DNA of 64,000 bases from contig QANU01099983.1 in assembly GCA_003254905.1 (NCBI GenBank), positions 423,206-487,205 on the forward strand, written 5' to 3'. Below are positions 37,147 to 48,849 of this stretch, piece after piece. The position numbers and the translations under genes are program-made. The notes beneath the pieces were generated by a model. That model saw only the letters and a list, made by a program, of their open reading frames with translations, was not told the origin of the DNA and searched no databases. Each line of letters begins with the position of its first letter. The stretch's first letter is position 1. Source of the stretch: Nissolia schottii. Its lineage: Eukaryota; Streptophyta; Magnoliopsida; Fabales; Fabaceae.

Positions 37147-40100
37147 ATGGAACTCAATTTCTGCGTGAGCCAAAACCGTCACACTCTCAGATTCACCTCT
37201 TCCTCTTCCTCTTCCTTCTCCCTCTCTTCTCTGCGTTCCGTCCGTACTCACTTCCTCGGCTCCTCCCACACTCTCCGCCCGCCGCCGTCGCTTCGATCTG
37301 CGAAGAAATGCAACCGGCTAGGTCTCCTCCGCCTCCACTCGCCGCGCTTCGTCTTCAAGGCCTCCTTCCACTCTCACTCCGTCATCGTCGTCGTCATCCT
37401 CGTCACCTTATCCGCTGTCTCCTTCCTCCGCTTCACTCTCAACAACAACAGAAAGAAGTCTCCCAACCAGGTCTCTCTCTCTCTCTCTCTCTTGCTAATT
37501 TTGGATTTCAGACGCTAGAGTAACGGTTTCAGCTTGCAATTGTTATTTGAACCCGTGACGGAGCTGTTGTGTGTTTTGGTGCTGCATTCTTCTTCTGATT
37601 TTGGTTCATATTCTAGTATTTTAGATTTTCCGATCTAACAGTGAACGATGGTCGATACTATTTTCAGATGCTCTGGTGTGCTTCTTGAGTTTAATATATT
37701 CTTTGGTTATTAAGATGTAATAATTAACTCCGATACGATTTTAAGATGATAGTTGAAGAATGAGAAACTTGACTCATTACTCCTACACCAACAGTTTAGA
37801 GACATTGAATAGTATTGGTGACGAAGTAACAAACTGACTGGTTTCCTGCTAGCTGTTAACAACAGTTATAACTAACTAATCAATCGATCATTAACTTATC
37901 ATGATGCACCATTAGTTGCAAAATTCGTACGGTATGGTTAAATCATTGTGACAATAGTTTTAAATTGAATTGTATTGAATATTCTTTTAGAATTTCACAG
38001 TCAGAGAGGAATTAGAATGTATGAAGTATGAACTCAACGTTATAATTACGCTGTAGAGACACTCTTCTAATTAGCTGCATTAGTGTTATAGATGCGTGTT
38101 ATTGCTGTGAAAACTTCACTGCCTAATCCAGGTTAAAGTAATTTGTGAATTGGTTGCATATATTCTGTTTATATAACTTGCGCCTTCCTAACAATTTTCA
38201 CTGCTACAGACACGGGGACACGCAAAATTTGCATTATCACCACAAGGAAGTAATGTTGGGACTCAGGTCATTGAAAAACAGATTCTTGAGTTTCGGGAAT
38301 TTCAAATGGATAGCACGCTGAGTGAAATTGGAATGTTGAGGGATCACAAAGCAGAAGAGGACAGTGCTTTCAAGGATGAGGAGGCCCAGCTTCCAATTTT
38401 GAAATCTTCAATGGTTCATGAAGCTGCTTTCATGACTAACACATCAGAGTCATCTTCTTCTGTTCTTGACTCTAGTGTTGGTAATGGCAGTTCCAAGGTG
38501 TTAGATGACTCTTTTTTGCCGGTGGATTTCCAATCAAGTTCATTACAGCCTCTTGCTTTTGCTGAAGAAATGGCTTTACAAGTCGAAGAAAATCAAGATC
38601 AAGTTGACTTTGATCCCAAGTTTCCTTCGAATATACTTAAATCTGAGCATACTCCTCCTTCTGTTTCTGTAAACAACATACTCACAACAATCAATGAACC
38701 TACCAAAGAAAATATTGAACTTGGTGCCATCAACTTTTATGCTCTTTTTGGTGAATCAGCTAGGCAAGAGCTGCACATGTTTTATGAGGCTAAGAAGTCT
38801 GCAATTGGATCCACGTCACCACTGAGTAGTTTAAAGTCATTATCTCCTCATGCTTCTACTAGTAATAGAAAAGGAATGCCCTCAGCAATGGAAAATACCG
38901 CACTTGAAGGATCCAAATTATCCACAGATGTTTATTTACAAAATGCAGGTAATTCAAAATAGAAAATGCACAATGATTTCATTTCATATATGGTATAATT
39001 GGTCAAATCTCTACAAATATCATGATGAGAAATTTAAAGTTTAGAGAAAACTTTTATGTAAACCATTTTTATTGATTCAGAGTATGTTGAAGGAGCGGGA
39101 CCAATTTCCAGGCATAGAGATGGCTACCCTCCACTACATGGAAGTATAAACTTGAGGAAAGGCAGTAGTTCTCTGAGGGATAGGGAAGAAAGCTATCTGA
39201 ACTATAATAGTAACAATGTTTTTCCGCAGACTGCCCACTCAATCAGGGCGCATGATGATCAGAGACGTGATCAAACTAGGGTGCATGATGATCAGAAAAA
39301 TGATCATTCGGATCATATAAGCAGATACAATAACCTGCTAAAAGCTGGGAGGTAATCTTATGTTCCATCCACCTCCAACGAACAATAGAGAACATAAAAT
39401 TGTCTCTGAGAACACTGCTTTTAGAGTTTTATACATGTCACACATTTGCTTTAAAAGAAACAATGTGGTCAAACTCCCCATCCTCTCTTTTGTTGAGTAA
39501 CCATAATATCATGATCATGATATCTGTTGGCCTAATTCTGCTATTACTAAGGTTGAAGAGCTTATCCCGAAGTATTGATTTTTTTAGGTTACGTGAATGT
39601 GTAGAATTACTTAAAGGTATGGAAATGAAGGGTTTATTGGATATGACCAAGGTACATGCATTTTTCGGGCTGTTACTTGATATTCTGCTCTTCAGTTTTG
39701 GATTTCTCTGACATGGCGTATTTATTGGTTATAGATTTATCATGCAAAGTTTTTTAACATCTGCAAGAGAAAAAAGGCTGTTAAAGAAGCTTTTGATTAC
39801 ATTAGGCTAATTCCAAATCCAACATTGAGTACATTTAATATGCTTATGTCGGTCTGTACAAGCTCCCAAGATTCAGAAGGTAACTTGATTTTTCACCATT
39901 ACTCTACTCATTACCTGGTTACTCTCCAAAATGTTTTCTTTGCAACCTTTTTTGTTCATGGAATTCGTATTATGTATATTCAGGGGCTTTCCAAGTTTTG
40001 AAGCTTCTTAAGGATGCTCGACTAGAACCTGATTGCAAACTTTATACCACTCTGATTTCAACTTGTGCTAAAAGTGGAAAAGTTGATCAAATGTTTGAAG

Positions 40101-43100
40101 TAAAATATCCCTCTTCTTGGGTTTTCAGTTGATTTACCACATCATGGTATTTGTGGAGTATATTGTTCTCTAAATCTCATATTTAGTAACATTGTCAATC
40201 TGTATCCTTAGGTGTTTCACAAGATGGTTAATTCTGGTGTGGAACCTAATGTTCTTACCTATGGGGCACTTATTGATGGTTGTGCTAGAGCTGGGCAAGT
40301 AGCTAAAGCATTTGGTGCTTATGGGATAATGAGGTCCAAGGTACGATAGTTGCAACATATCTTTCTAGATGATTGAGTTGCTCCTGAAATCCTTGCCTTA
40401 CCTTTGCATGCTGATGTGATGTTTGTATGCAGTAGAATGTGAAGCCAGATCGTGTTGTATTCAATGCACTTATAGCTGCATGTGCCCAGTCAGGAGCAGT
40501 GGATCGTGCTTTTGATGTTTTAGCAGAAATGGCAGCTGAAATGCAGCCCATTGACCCAGATCACATAACTTTTGGTGCATTGATGAAGGCTTGTGTAAAT
40601 GCTGGTCAGGTGTAATATCTTTCTTCCCCTTCAAAATACAACATAATTTTTGGTAGTTCTTATGGATTTTATCTCTTTTAATTGCGCTTTACTTTAAATA
40701 TATTTAATATTTAACAACTATATGTTTTATACAGGTTGAACGGGCACGAGAAGTTTATAAGATGTTACAAAAATATAATATAAAGGGATCTCCAGAAGTT
40801 TACACTATTGCCATCAATTCTTGCAGCCAAACTGGAGATTGGGAATTTGCTTGTAGTGTTTACAACGAAATGACCCAGAAAGGGGTGCTCCCTGACGAAG
40901 TATTTTCCTCTTTTTATTTTTTATTTATTTATTTTTTAATTTTAATTTTTAAATTTCTTGTTGATAGGGATTATTAAAATCCTCATTTGTTGATTTTAAA
41001 ACTTAATAATGCCTTTTTTACTTGCATTTAAATTTACTGGTTGCTTACCAAACTTATTGAATCGTCATGCAGATGTTTTTGAGTGCACTAATAGATGTTG
41101 CTGGACATGCTAAAAAGCTGGATGCTGCCTTTGATGTCCTAAAAGAAGCCCGTAAAGCAGGAGTACGTATTGGAATAATGTCATATAGTTCACTGATGGG
41201 TGCCTGCAGCAAGGTATGTCTGGTTGAGTAAATTTTGTGGTCAACTTGGTGTGGTAATAGGCTAATAGCTAGTTAGCTACTTCATGAGCTTGGAATATTT
41301 AATTTTGTTTTAGAATATTGCAATGACCAAGAAAAAATTATATAACGCATTAAAGGTGATTTTAAACTTTTAAATTGATTCCGAAATTTACTCAAGATGG
41401 TTTCATTTATTTCATTTTTCTTCTTCTTCAAACAATATTTCTACCTGTTTATCTCAACTCTCAATCCCTTTAGCTATCTGCAATCAATTTTTTGCCTCTT
41501 TCCTTTTTCCTCCCATGGTTTGGTTTTAGGTAACAAGGTGGTAACCGGTAAGGCTTGAAATGAAAACTAATTAAAATTAATCATGCAACACAGAAAATTG
41601 GGTAATTGATTTCACTGAGTTAAATCAGGGGCTGCATGGGAGGTAAAGGACTTTAAATGGAATGAAGGTATACTTATGGGATATTAGCGTGGATTTGAAC
41701 TATGTATTGAAAAACAGATAATAAAATGGTATTTTACATTTTAAATGTTAAGGCATTAATATAGGAAAATTTAATTCAGTTAAGTAGCTGTTATTAGGTT
41801 TTTACTTGAGGATGGAAGTATGGGTTTCACTATACTCATTAGGTCTTTCTGGCATTCTAGCTATGGAATTTAGACAAGGAATATGGATTCAACAATGTTT
41901 TCTTTTCAGAGTAGGAGTTCTTTGTATTTAAGGATTTTGTGTCTTGGTCGCTGACCCTGAATCTGGAAACCAAAAATTATGTCTCTAAACTTCAATCTGA
42001 AAAAACCCTAAGATAAACACTTAGATGAATTAATATAGCACATGAAGGAAAATTTTGACCTAAGACAACAACACCATGCTTTTATGTTTCTTTTCCCTGA
42101 AAGTGTATGCTTTTAAATTTTTTTTGCTATGTGCCTTGAGTTCATCATGCTGATAAGTGTTACTAACTAGTGGCAAATACTTTCAGGCAAGAAATTGGGA
42201 GAAAGCATTGGAGCTATACGAATATCTCAAGTCTCATAAATTGGTGCAAACAGTTTCAACAGTTAATGCTTTGCTCACTGCACTTTGTAAGTTTGGCTCC
42301 TTTTTGGTCTTGCATTGATTCAGGATCTTTTTGCTCTATCACTAAATGATTTATTTAGGATGCAGTTCAATGTCTTTGTAAAGTAACTGCAGAGGAAGGT
42401 GTAGGGTTTGTGAAATGGGAACTTCAAGTTAATTGTCTCAGTGAACAGATCTGAGGAGAACGTTAATTGAGAAATATCAAATTGGACAAGATGGTGATAA
42501 CAGAGACCAAAGAGACACATCAGACGGAAAGCTGCTAGTTTAGCCACAAAATTAAAGTCCCTACTAAATATCCATTTTTAACCCAGACAACATAGTAATA
42601 AAATTTCCTAGAAAAATATAACTTCAATTTTTTAACCAAGGCAACAACTGTAAGAACTTGTCACATATGGTGAATATAATTCAGAAATGAGAAGAATAGG
42701 GCAGAGTCAACAGAGAAGTAGAGAGAAACTGAGAGGATGGAATTTTCTTGTGAAATTGCTAATCTGTTTCAATCCTGTTAGTGAACACTTTTATATAGTT
42801 AATTTAACTTCTAACTGCAGAAATATACTTTTTAACAAAATTGTAAGTGAACTCTACAACTTGCTAACAAAAACTATAACCCAAATGTAGCGTGTGATAT
42901 GCTGGCACATAACTTTTGAACTGTTTAGATCTAACAAGGACAAGTGTGAATTTAGGTAAATGATAAAATAATTTGACATTGGTTGAGGGGTTCTTTACCG
43001 GAAATATCTCCTGTTAAAGTAATGGGTGACAACCTCCTCCTTGGCTTAACCTGGAATGTGGTTACTTTCAACTTGTTTCCAATTTCATTATAGCTGCCTC

Positions 43101-46100
43101 AGTTGTTTTGTTTTCTTCCGGTCTGTGTAGCTGCATTGTGTAAATGTTGGTGTTTAATGGGAAAAATGGACTTTAAAACATTGCAAGAGTTCTGTACAGG
43201 TGATGGAGATCAATTTCAGAAGGCTTTGGAAGTTTTATCTGAAATGAAAGGATTTGGATTGTGCCCAAACAGTATCACATTCTCAATACTTATAGTGGCA
43301 AGTGAGAAGTAAGTGATTTAAGAAGAATTTCTTGTCTAATAAATGATTTAGTTTAAGTCCTTCCTCAATCAATTTCCTATGTTGCCTACCTTTTGTAGAA
43401 ATGATGATATGGAAGCAGCTCAAATGCTTCTTTCTCAAGCCAAAAAGGATGGTGCTGCCCCTAATCTCGTCATGTGTCGATGCATAATCGGTGAGTCATT
43501 GGATTTTGTTAGTTTTTAATTCTGGTCCTGTATTGCTTCCACTTAATATATCACACTGCTTTGCAAAACATCTGGAAAGTTGGTTTATCTTTATTTCTAT
43601 GATCATGATTCATGAAAATGAGACTGAATCATTCATACTACTGGTTACTCATTAGTATGTTGTTTTGGGGGGGTGGGGGTGACATTAGGAGGAAGTATCA
43701 CTATGAATACTATTTCATATAAATTATGATGAAGCTATGATGAATTCTAATCCCCCCAACCCCTCTTAAAGTAAAATGCATACCCACACTAAATTTAGGA
43801 TTGGCATAGCCTTTTTACTTATGGGTTTAGGTCTTGATTTTCTGGGGACTTGGAGCAAAGATCATGGACTTAGGTTATCTTTTGGCCCAAACTATTCATA
43901 TATTAAGCCTTGAGAGTTCTATGATTTTTAAATCCTGATGGTACTTTGATGTCTATGAAAGGAATGTGCCAGCGGAGGTTTGAGAGGGCTTGCTTTGTTG
44001 GTGAACCTGTTTTATCTCTTGACTCAGGACGGCCACAAGTTGATAATAAATGGTATTTGTTCTTTAATTTTTTGCAAATATTTTCAAGACACGATTCTTT
44101 GTCGCCAGTAGTAAAGAGGCAATGCTAATTGTTTATCTATATATAAACATTCTCTTACATTTTTATTTTTTAAATTTATGCATGTCAGTAAGCTATTTTT
44201 TTATTAAGAAAATGTTACATCTCTATAACATTTTGTTTGAAGTTTCTCCCCTCCATTGATGCTCAATTGACTGTTGGAGAGGAAGAAAATAAGAATTTAA
44301 TAACTTGAGGGGAGTCTGTGCTCTGCAAATCACCCTTTTCCTTGTTAATTATGATAATCAATTAGCGCAGGCTTCTCTTCTAGATGGTTTTCTTTGTGGA
44401 AAATTTTATGCTGCTTTCTTCTCATAGGACATCACTGGCGTTAATGGTGTATCGTGAAACAATTGGAGCTGGTGAAAAGGTTACAAGTGAAATATTGTCA
44501 CATATTCTGGGATGCCTGCGATTCCCTTGCGATGCATCTGTCAAAAATAGACTAGTTGAGAACCTGGGAGTAAGTGCTGAATCTTCAAGAAGCTCAAACC
44601 TCTGTTCATTAGTGGATGGCTTTGGTGAATATGATCCTCGTGCTTTTTCAATACTTGAGGTGAGTATGGAGCTGAAACTACTTCTATTTAATATCGTTGG
44701 TCTTAAAGATGAACCTGGATCATCAAATGAAGCTGTAATAATTATGCAGGAAGTTGCTTCTCATGGAGTTGTTCCATCAGTATCATTTAAAGTGAGTCCT
44801 ATTGTTGTTGATGCTAAAGATATGCCTGCTTCTACTGCTGAGGTGAGCTTGTCTAAGTCTTAAATATTGCTACAGTGTTGACTTCTGATACATAAAAGTC
44901 TTACCCTTTAACTATTAATATTATAAAGAGAGGGAAAGAGAGGGAAAGGGAGAGGGCGAGGGAGAGGAAGAGAGAGGAAGGGGGTAAACCCAAGCCCACC
45001 AAACCTACATACCCTTATTACTATATTCTAACATTAACGTGTTTGAAATTACAAGTTACTCTAGGAAAAAAGTACTTCAGAATCATTTTATACATAATGA
45101 GTATTCTTAGGTTTTATATCATAATCACATGCTAATTTGGCGCTTACATTCTAATATGATGCAAATTTTCTCCATAGTTTGACTGATGGATCCAGTAGGC
45201 TCCTGATTCTCTGCTTTTTAACTGTTTGTCTTTCATTTGTTTATGCACACAATATGCACACTCACTCCAGACAGTTCCAAATTTGAACAATGCTACTTCA
45301 AATGTTAAATCCATATCCCTAAAAATCCATGAAAATGTTACCAGGTATACCTCTTAACTGTTTTGAAAGGTCTCAAGCATCGGCTGGCAGCAGGTAACAT
45401 CATCATCTATTTTAATATCAGTGCTGCCTTACTGCTTGTATTATCTCCTGTTCTCCTTTTTTTCCCCTTTTAATTTATGAGTCTTGCATGAGATCTATTG
45501 TTGACAGTTTTAAAATTACGCTAGCTAGGAAAATAATTATATTTGAAGAAATTGAAGAATTTCTTTATAATACATTCGTTTCTCTTTTGGACTATTTGAT
45601 TCTGACATTCAAAGGAAGAAATGATTGACGGTCTAAAGTGTAAGTGGATGTTTATTTCTTTAAAGAGAGTAATTATCTTAACCCTTTCTAACATTTGTAT
45701 GGAAAGGAAAATCTGATGAAGGATAATTAACAAGAAAAATGTTTATTTTGTCTAAAAATAGTTGAAATGAGTATGCTGACAATATGGGGACTTGGTAATC
45801 AGCAGCATATAATAGGGACAAATCCAAATATTGTCTTAATTGGTAAAATTGAATGTTTTTATGAGAAAGGAATTCCTTTTTCCGGATCACTTTAATTGTT
45901 TGGCCTGATCACTCAATTTTATGTCTGTTACAAAATATCATTTTTCTAGACAGTTCTCTTAACTGCCAAAAAAGGTGTATTCATCCATTTTTTACTTCAG
46001 CAGGTGGCGATTTAGTTTTACAACCTGCATTTTTCCTTTTAACATACTATTTTCAGATTTCTATTTTCCTTTTTAACAGTCTTTCTTTAAATAAACTTGA

Positions 46101-47213
46101 TTAATTTATAGTTTATAGGTATTATTTACAAGTTTTCTAATACCACATAAGGTATGCAGTGCAGAATATCATTATTAGTTAGTATTATAGTAAACTGATT
46201 TACTACTTTATGCTTGGTTCCCCATGAAAATCCTCTTCACAGGTGCAAGAATACCCAATGTAATCATCTTGTTGCCGGTAGAGAGAACAAAGGTTTCATC
46301 TCCCAAGAGGGATAAGATTATTAACCTTGCGGGAAGGTGAGAATAGCCAAATTAGAAATGCATCCATTGTCGACTTTCTTTCAATCATATTGTTGTACTT
46401 GTATCACTATCACATATCTGCAACAGTATATTTTGTTAAAAAAATACAGTACTAGCTTCCAATCAAATTTTCTGAGCTAAATAATTAAATGCATGAAACT
46501 TGTTCTTTGAGGCTAAATCTACTATATAAACCTCTATGCGGTCATCATCTATGTTTATATTGTACTGATTACTTGCTGTATTTGGTGACATGTACATGTT
46601 TGTTGAAGTATGTGTGTGGGGTCAATGTATCTTTGAAATATTTAATGATCAAATAGAGTTAGTGGTAAATGGCTTGAGCAAATCAAATTTCAAGCTTTTA
46701 AAATTTGTTCTTCTTGTACTAAGTGAGTTATTGACTGCCCATGGTAAGATGTAATTACTTGCCGGTTCTTCTTAATCTTTTTGCAGTTTTCATTATATTT
46801 TAGGGAAAAGTTGTCTCAAAATCTGTTTTTCATGACTGAAATTATGGAAGATAGTGTTGTGTGAACCTTCTTTCTTTTTTTTTTTTAAATTTTAATTCTT
46901 TTACTACAATATTTTTTCTCTTCTATGATGTCCATGTATAATATTGTTACATGACAAAATACAATGTTTTGTCTTCAGAGTTGGGCAAACAGTTGGAGCG
47001 TTATTAAGGAGGCTTCAGATTCCTTACCAGGGTAATGAATCATACGGGAAGCTCAGAATTAATGGTCATGCTCTGAAAAAGTGGTTCCAGCCGAAACTTG
47101 CGTCTCCATTCAGCGGAAAACCAGGTGACTGGAGCTCATCCCAATCGCGACTGGGAAAAGGTATTAGCCTTCAGCAGCGAAACATCAGAACTGGCAATCT
47201 ATCTTTGGACTAA
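37147..47213 (+). CDS. MRL1: pentatricopeptide repeat protein MRL1, plastid rbcL mRNA maturation factor
   Basis: Exons: 37147-37470, 38210-38948, 39081-39351, 39588-39651, 39735-39879, 39984-40099, 40212-40340, 40436-40609, 40735-40899, 41073-41213, 42187-42286, 43200-43308, 43399-43490, 43962-44052, 44428-44659, 44750-44842, 45345-45393, 46243-46336, 46979-47213. All joins keep frame, giving 1,120 residues (Arabidopsis MRL1 is about 1,090). Residues 1-60 are a Ser-rich transit peptide. A hydrophobic stretch spans about 77-97, followed by an acidic linker. About ten P-type PPRs run from about 494 to 850, for example NVLTYGALIDGCARAGQV. The C-terminus includes VGALLRRLQIPYQ, KKWFQPKL and GNLSLD. 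MRL1 stabilises and processes plastid rbcL mRNA. The gene looks intact. The 44660-44749 segment may be retained in some transcripts. Confidence 0.95.
37471..37492. repeat. (CT)n microsatellite starting at the MRL1 intron 1 donor
   Basis: About ten CT units begin at the second base after the exon 1 end (CCAG|GTCTCTCT), so the donor's +3 to +6 positions are part of the repeat. Confidence 0.85.
44660..44749 (+). other. 90-nt in-frame, stop-free intron (exitron candidate) in MRL1
   Basis: It starts GTGAGTATGG and ends ATTATGCAG, both good splice sites. The family alignment I remember (SLLE followed by EATSFGIVP) supports removal here, giving SILE|EVASHGVVP. The length is exactly 30 codons without a stop, and the frame VSMELKLLLFNIVGL... 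would be inserted if it were retained. Confidence 0.6.
44925..44985. repeat. GA-rich purine tract in an MRL1 intron
   Basis: About 60 nt made almost wholly of AGAGGGAAAG-type purine repeats in the intron that follows 44842. Confidence 0.9.
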
Positions 47214-48258
47214 GTGTATACAAATACATCCATTGATTCTCAGCAGAAGTCAAGTATCTGCATTTTGCCTAATACTAGCTTTCCTGTCACCCCTCCAACG
47301 AACCATCCTTTAATGTTTTTTCAATTGAAGTTGAAAGTGCTGCTTCATCCTAATGATATAATAGAAGAGTGATTTAGAGCCAAGAAAGCAGATGATGCCT
47401 TCTTGAGTGCTGAGGCCATTGAATGCTGAGAGAAGAAAACGTGTACGACATCTCCGTAAGTTCATTTTGATGAACCACCATTGAATCAAAGATGGCACTG
47501 GTCCTGTTCCTTTCTCATCATGGCCTTTGCAACGCGGATTATATAAATTATTGTATGGTGATAGAGATGCAAATATGTTATGTATATGAATATATATGCT
47601 TCTGGTGCATGTATTTATTTTGTTTTGCCGGAAATCTCTTGGTGTAAAATGAATATAGGCAAATTGAAAACAATATCAGTATTATTGACATATACAAGTT
47701 CTTGCATTATGTTCTATAAAGCCAAATTGAGAATGATTTTGGTCCTTTAGATGCTTGAACTATTGTGACTACCATTCCTTCTTTTCTTTATCTACTTATG
47801 CTGAGAAAATAAGAGGGCAAACAAAATGGTAGAAGTAATTGTGAAGCATGTAAAACCTCTTTTCAACTGAAAAGAAGTGGAGGAAAACTGAAATCCTCTT
47901 CTCCTGCATCCTGGGGACTGGTTATAGACAAATTTGGCCGTTGGGGACGAGTAATATGTATGAAAACCAATAAGAATCTTAACCATAAAACACTGCCTGC
48001 AATAGAAGTGTCAAGGTAGAAATTTTTCAAAGAAAGACAATGAATAAATTTTGAAGCTTACAGAGGAATAATAACAGAAGCAGAAGTTACATTATTATTG
48101 GCGACTTTGCTTCACCAAACAGTAGAGAGATCGGAACAAAATTTTATACAACAGATACAACTTGTATTTGTCAAAAAGACAGAAGTTAGAAGGAACATCC
48201 CAACCCAACTAGGTAGGGAAAAAAATTGAAGTCAATCATAATAGATATTATTAATATT
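47214..48258. other. 3' UTR of MRL1 and spacer to the SAUR cluster
   Basis: About 400 bp after the MRL1 stop looks like a 3' UTR (TGTATGGTGAT, ATGTATATGAATATATATG). The rest is spacer, including the tail of the minus-strand SAUR transcript near 48100-48258. No further gene is seen. Confidence 0.4.
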
Positions 48259-48570
48259 TCACAAGGCACGCAGTTGAGATGTAAGATTGACGAAGGCATC
48301 TTCTCTGCAAGGAATCGTGAGGCCTCCCATGGGATGATCGAATCCAAACTCTTCCTCTGCCCGGTTGAGCAAGTCGACGAAGGAAGGGTGATTCAAGTAT
48401 GATATTGGAACCACGAACCGCTTCTTCTTCTGCAACTCTCCAACATAGACTGCTATGTGTCCCTTTGGTACAACACTTGACTGGTTTCCTCCACCACCCT
48501 GCAGATTCTGTGAAGTCATCTTGAATATCTGCTTTGCATGGACCACAACAAACGGTAGACGAATTCCCAT
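48259..48570 (-). CDS. SAUR (small auxin-up RNA) family protein 1
   Basis: Intronless, 103 residues beginning [15 protein letters not shown]. It has the SAUR core [47 protein letters not shown] and a short hydrophobic tail. SAURs inhibit PP2C.D phosphatases and so raise plasma-membrane proton-pump activity and cell expansion (family knowledge). A TATAAATA box lies at 48698-48691, about 120 bp upstream, and the promoter also holds a GTGGGCCC TCP-type site near 48800. No DST element is evident after the stop. It is the first member of the cluster, transcribed toward MRL1. Confidence 0.95.
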   Translation of the reverse strand: MGIRLPFVVVHAKQIFKMTSQNLQGGGGNQSSVVPKGHIAVYVGELQKKKRFVVPISYLNHPSFVDLLNRAEEEFGFDHPMGGLTIPCREDAFVNLTSQLRAL

Positions 48571-48690
48571 TATATGATAGAAAGTGTGTGTAAGTAAATG
48601 GAATGAAAGTTGAATTGTTTGTAGAATGTAGAATGGAGTTGTAGATGTAAGATGGAACTTGGAGCTGAAGACTTTGGTTGTGTGGTGTTG

Positions 48691-48698
48691 TATTTATA
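48691..48698 (-). promoter_or_regulatory. TATA box of SAUR 1
   Basis: TATAAATA on the minus strand, about 120 bp before the ATG. CAGACA at 48715-48720 (TGTCTG on the minus strand) is an auxin-response-element variant just upstream. Confidence 0.6.
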
Positions 48699-48849
48699 GT
48701 ATAAAATAAATGAACAGACAGAGTGGAAAGGCAATGAGTGACATAGGCCAGAACACAAGGGATCAGCACTTGCACATAGGTGACTAGACTACTCCACAAG
48801 ACTTGTGGGCCCCACTTCATAAGTTTCATCAAGAGAATCACATGGCTTT

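Noticed and set aside
43103-43199. Upstream extension of the MRL1 exon beginning at 43200
   Set aside because: An open frame exists, but the acceptor TACAG before 43200 joins in phase to the previous exon and restores the PPR motif TALCDGDQFQKA.
48251-48841. 196-codon minus-strand frame overlapping SAUR 1
   Set aside because: It is a shifted reading of the SAUR gene and its promoter; the SAUR frame has all family motifs.
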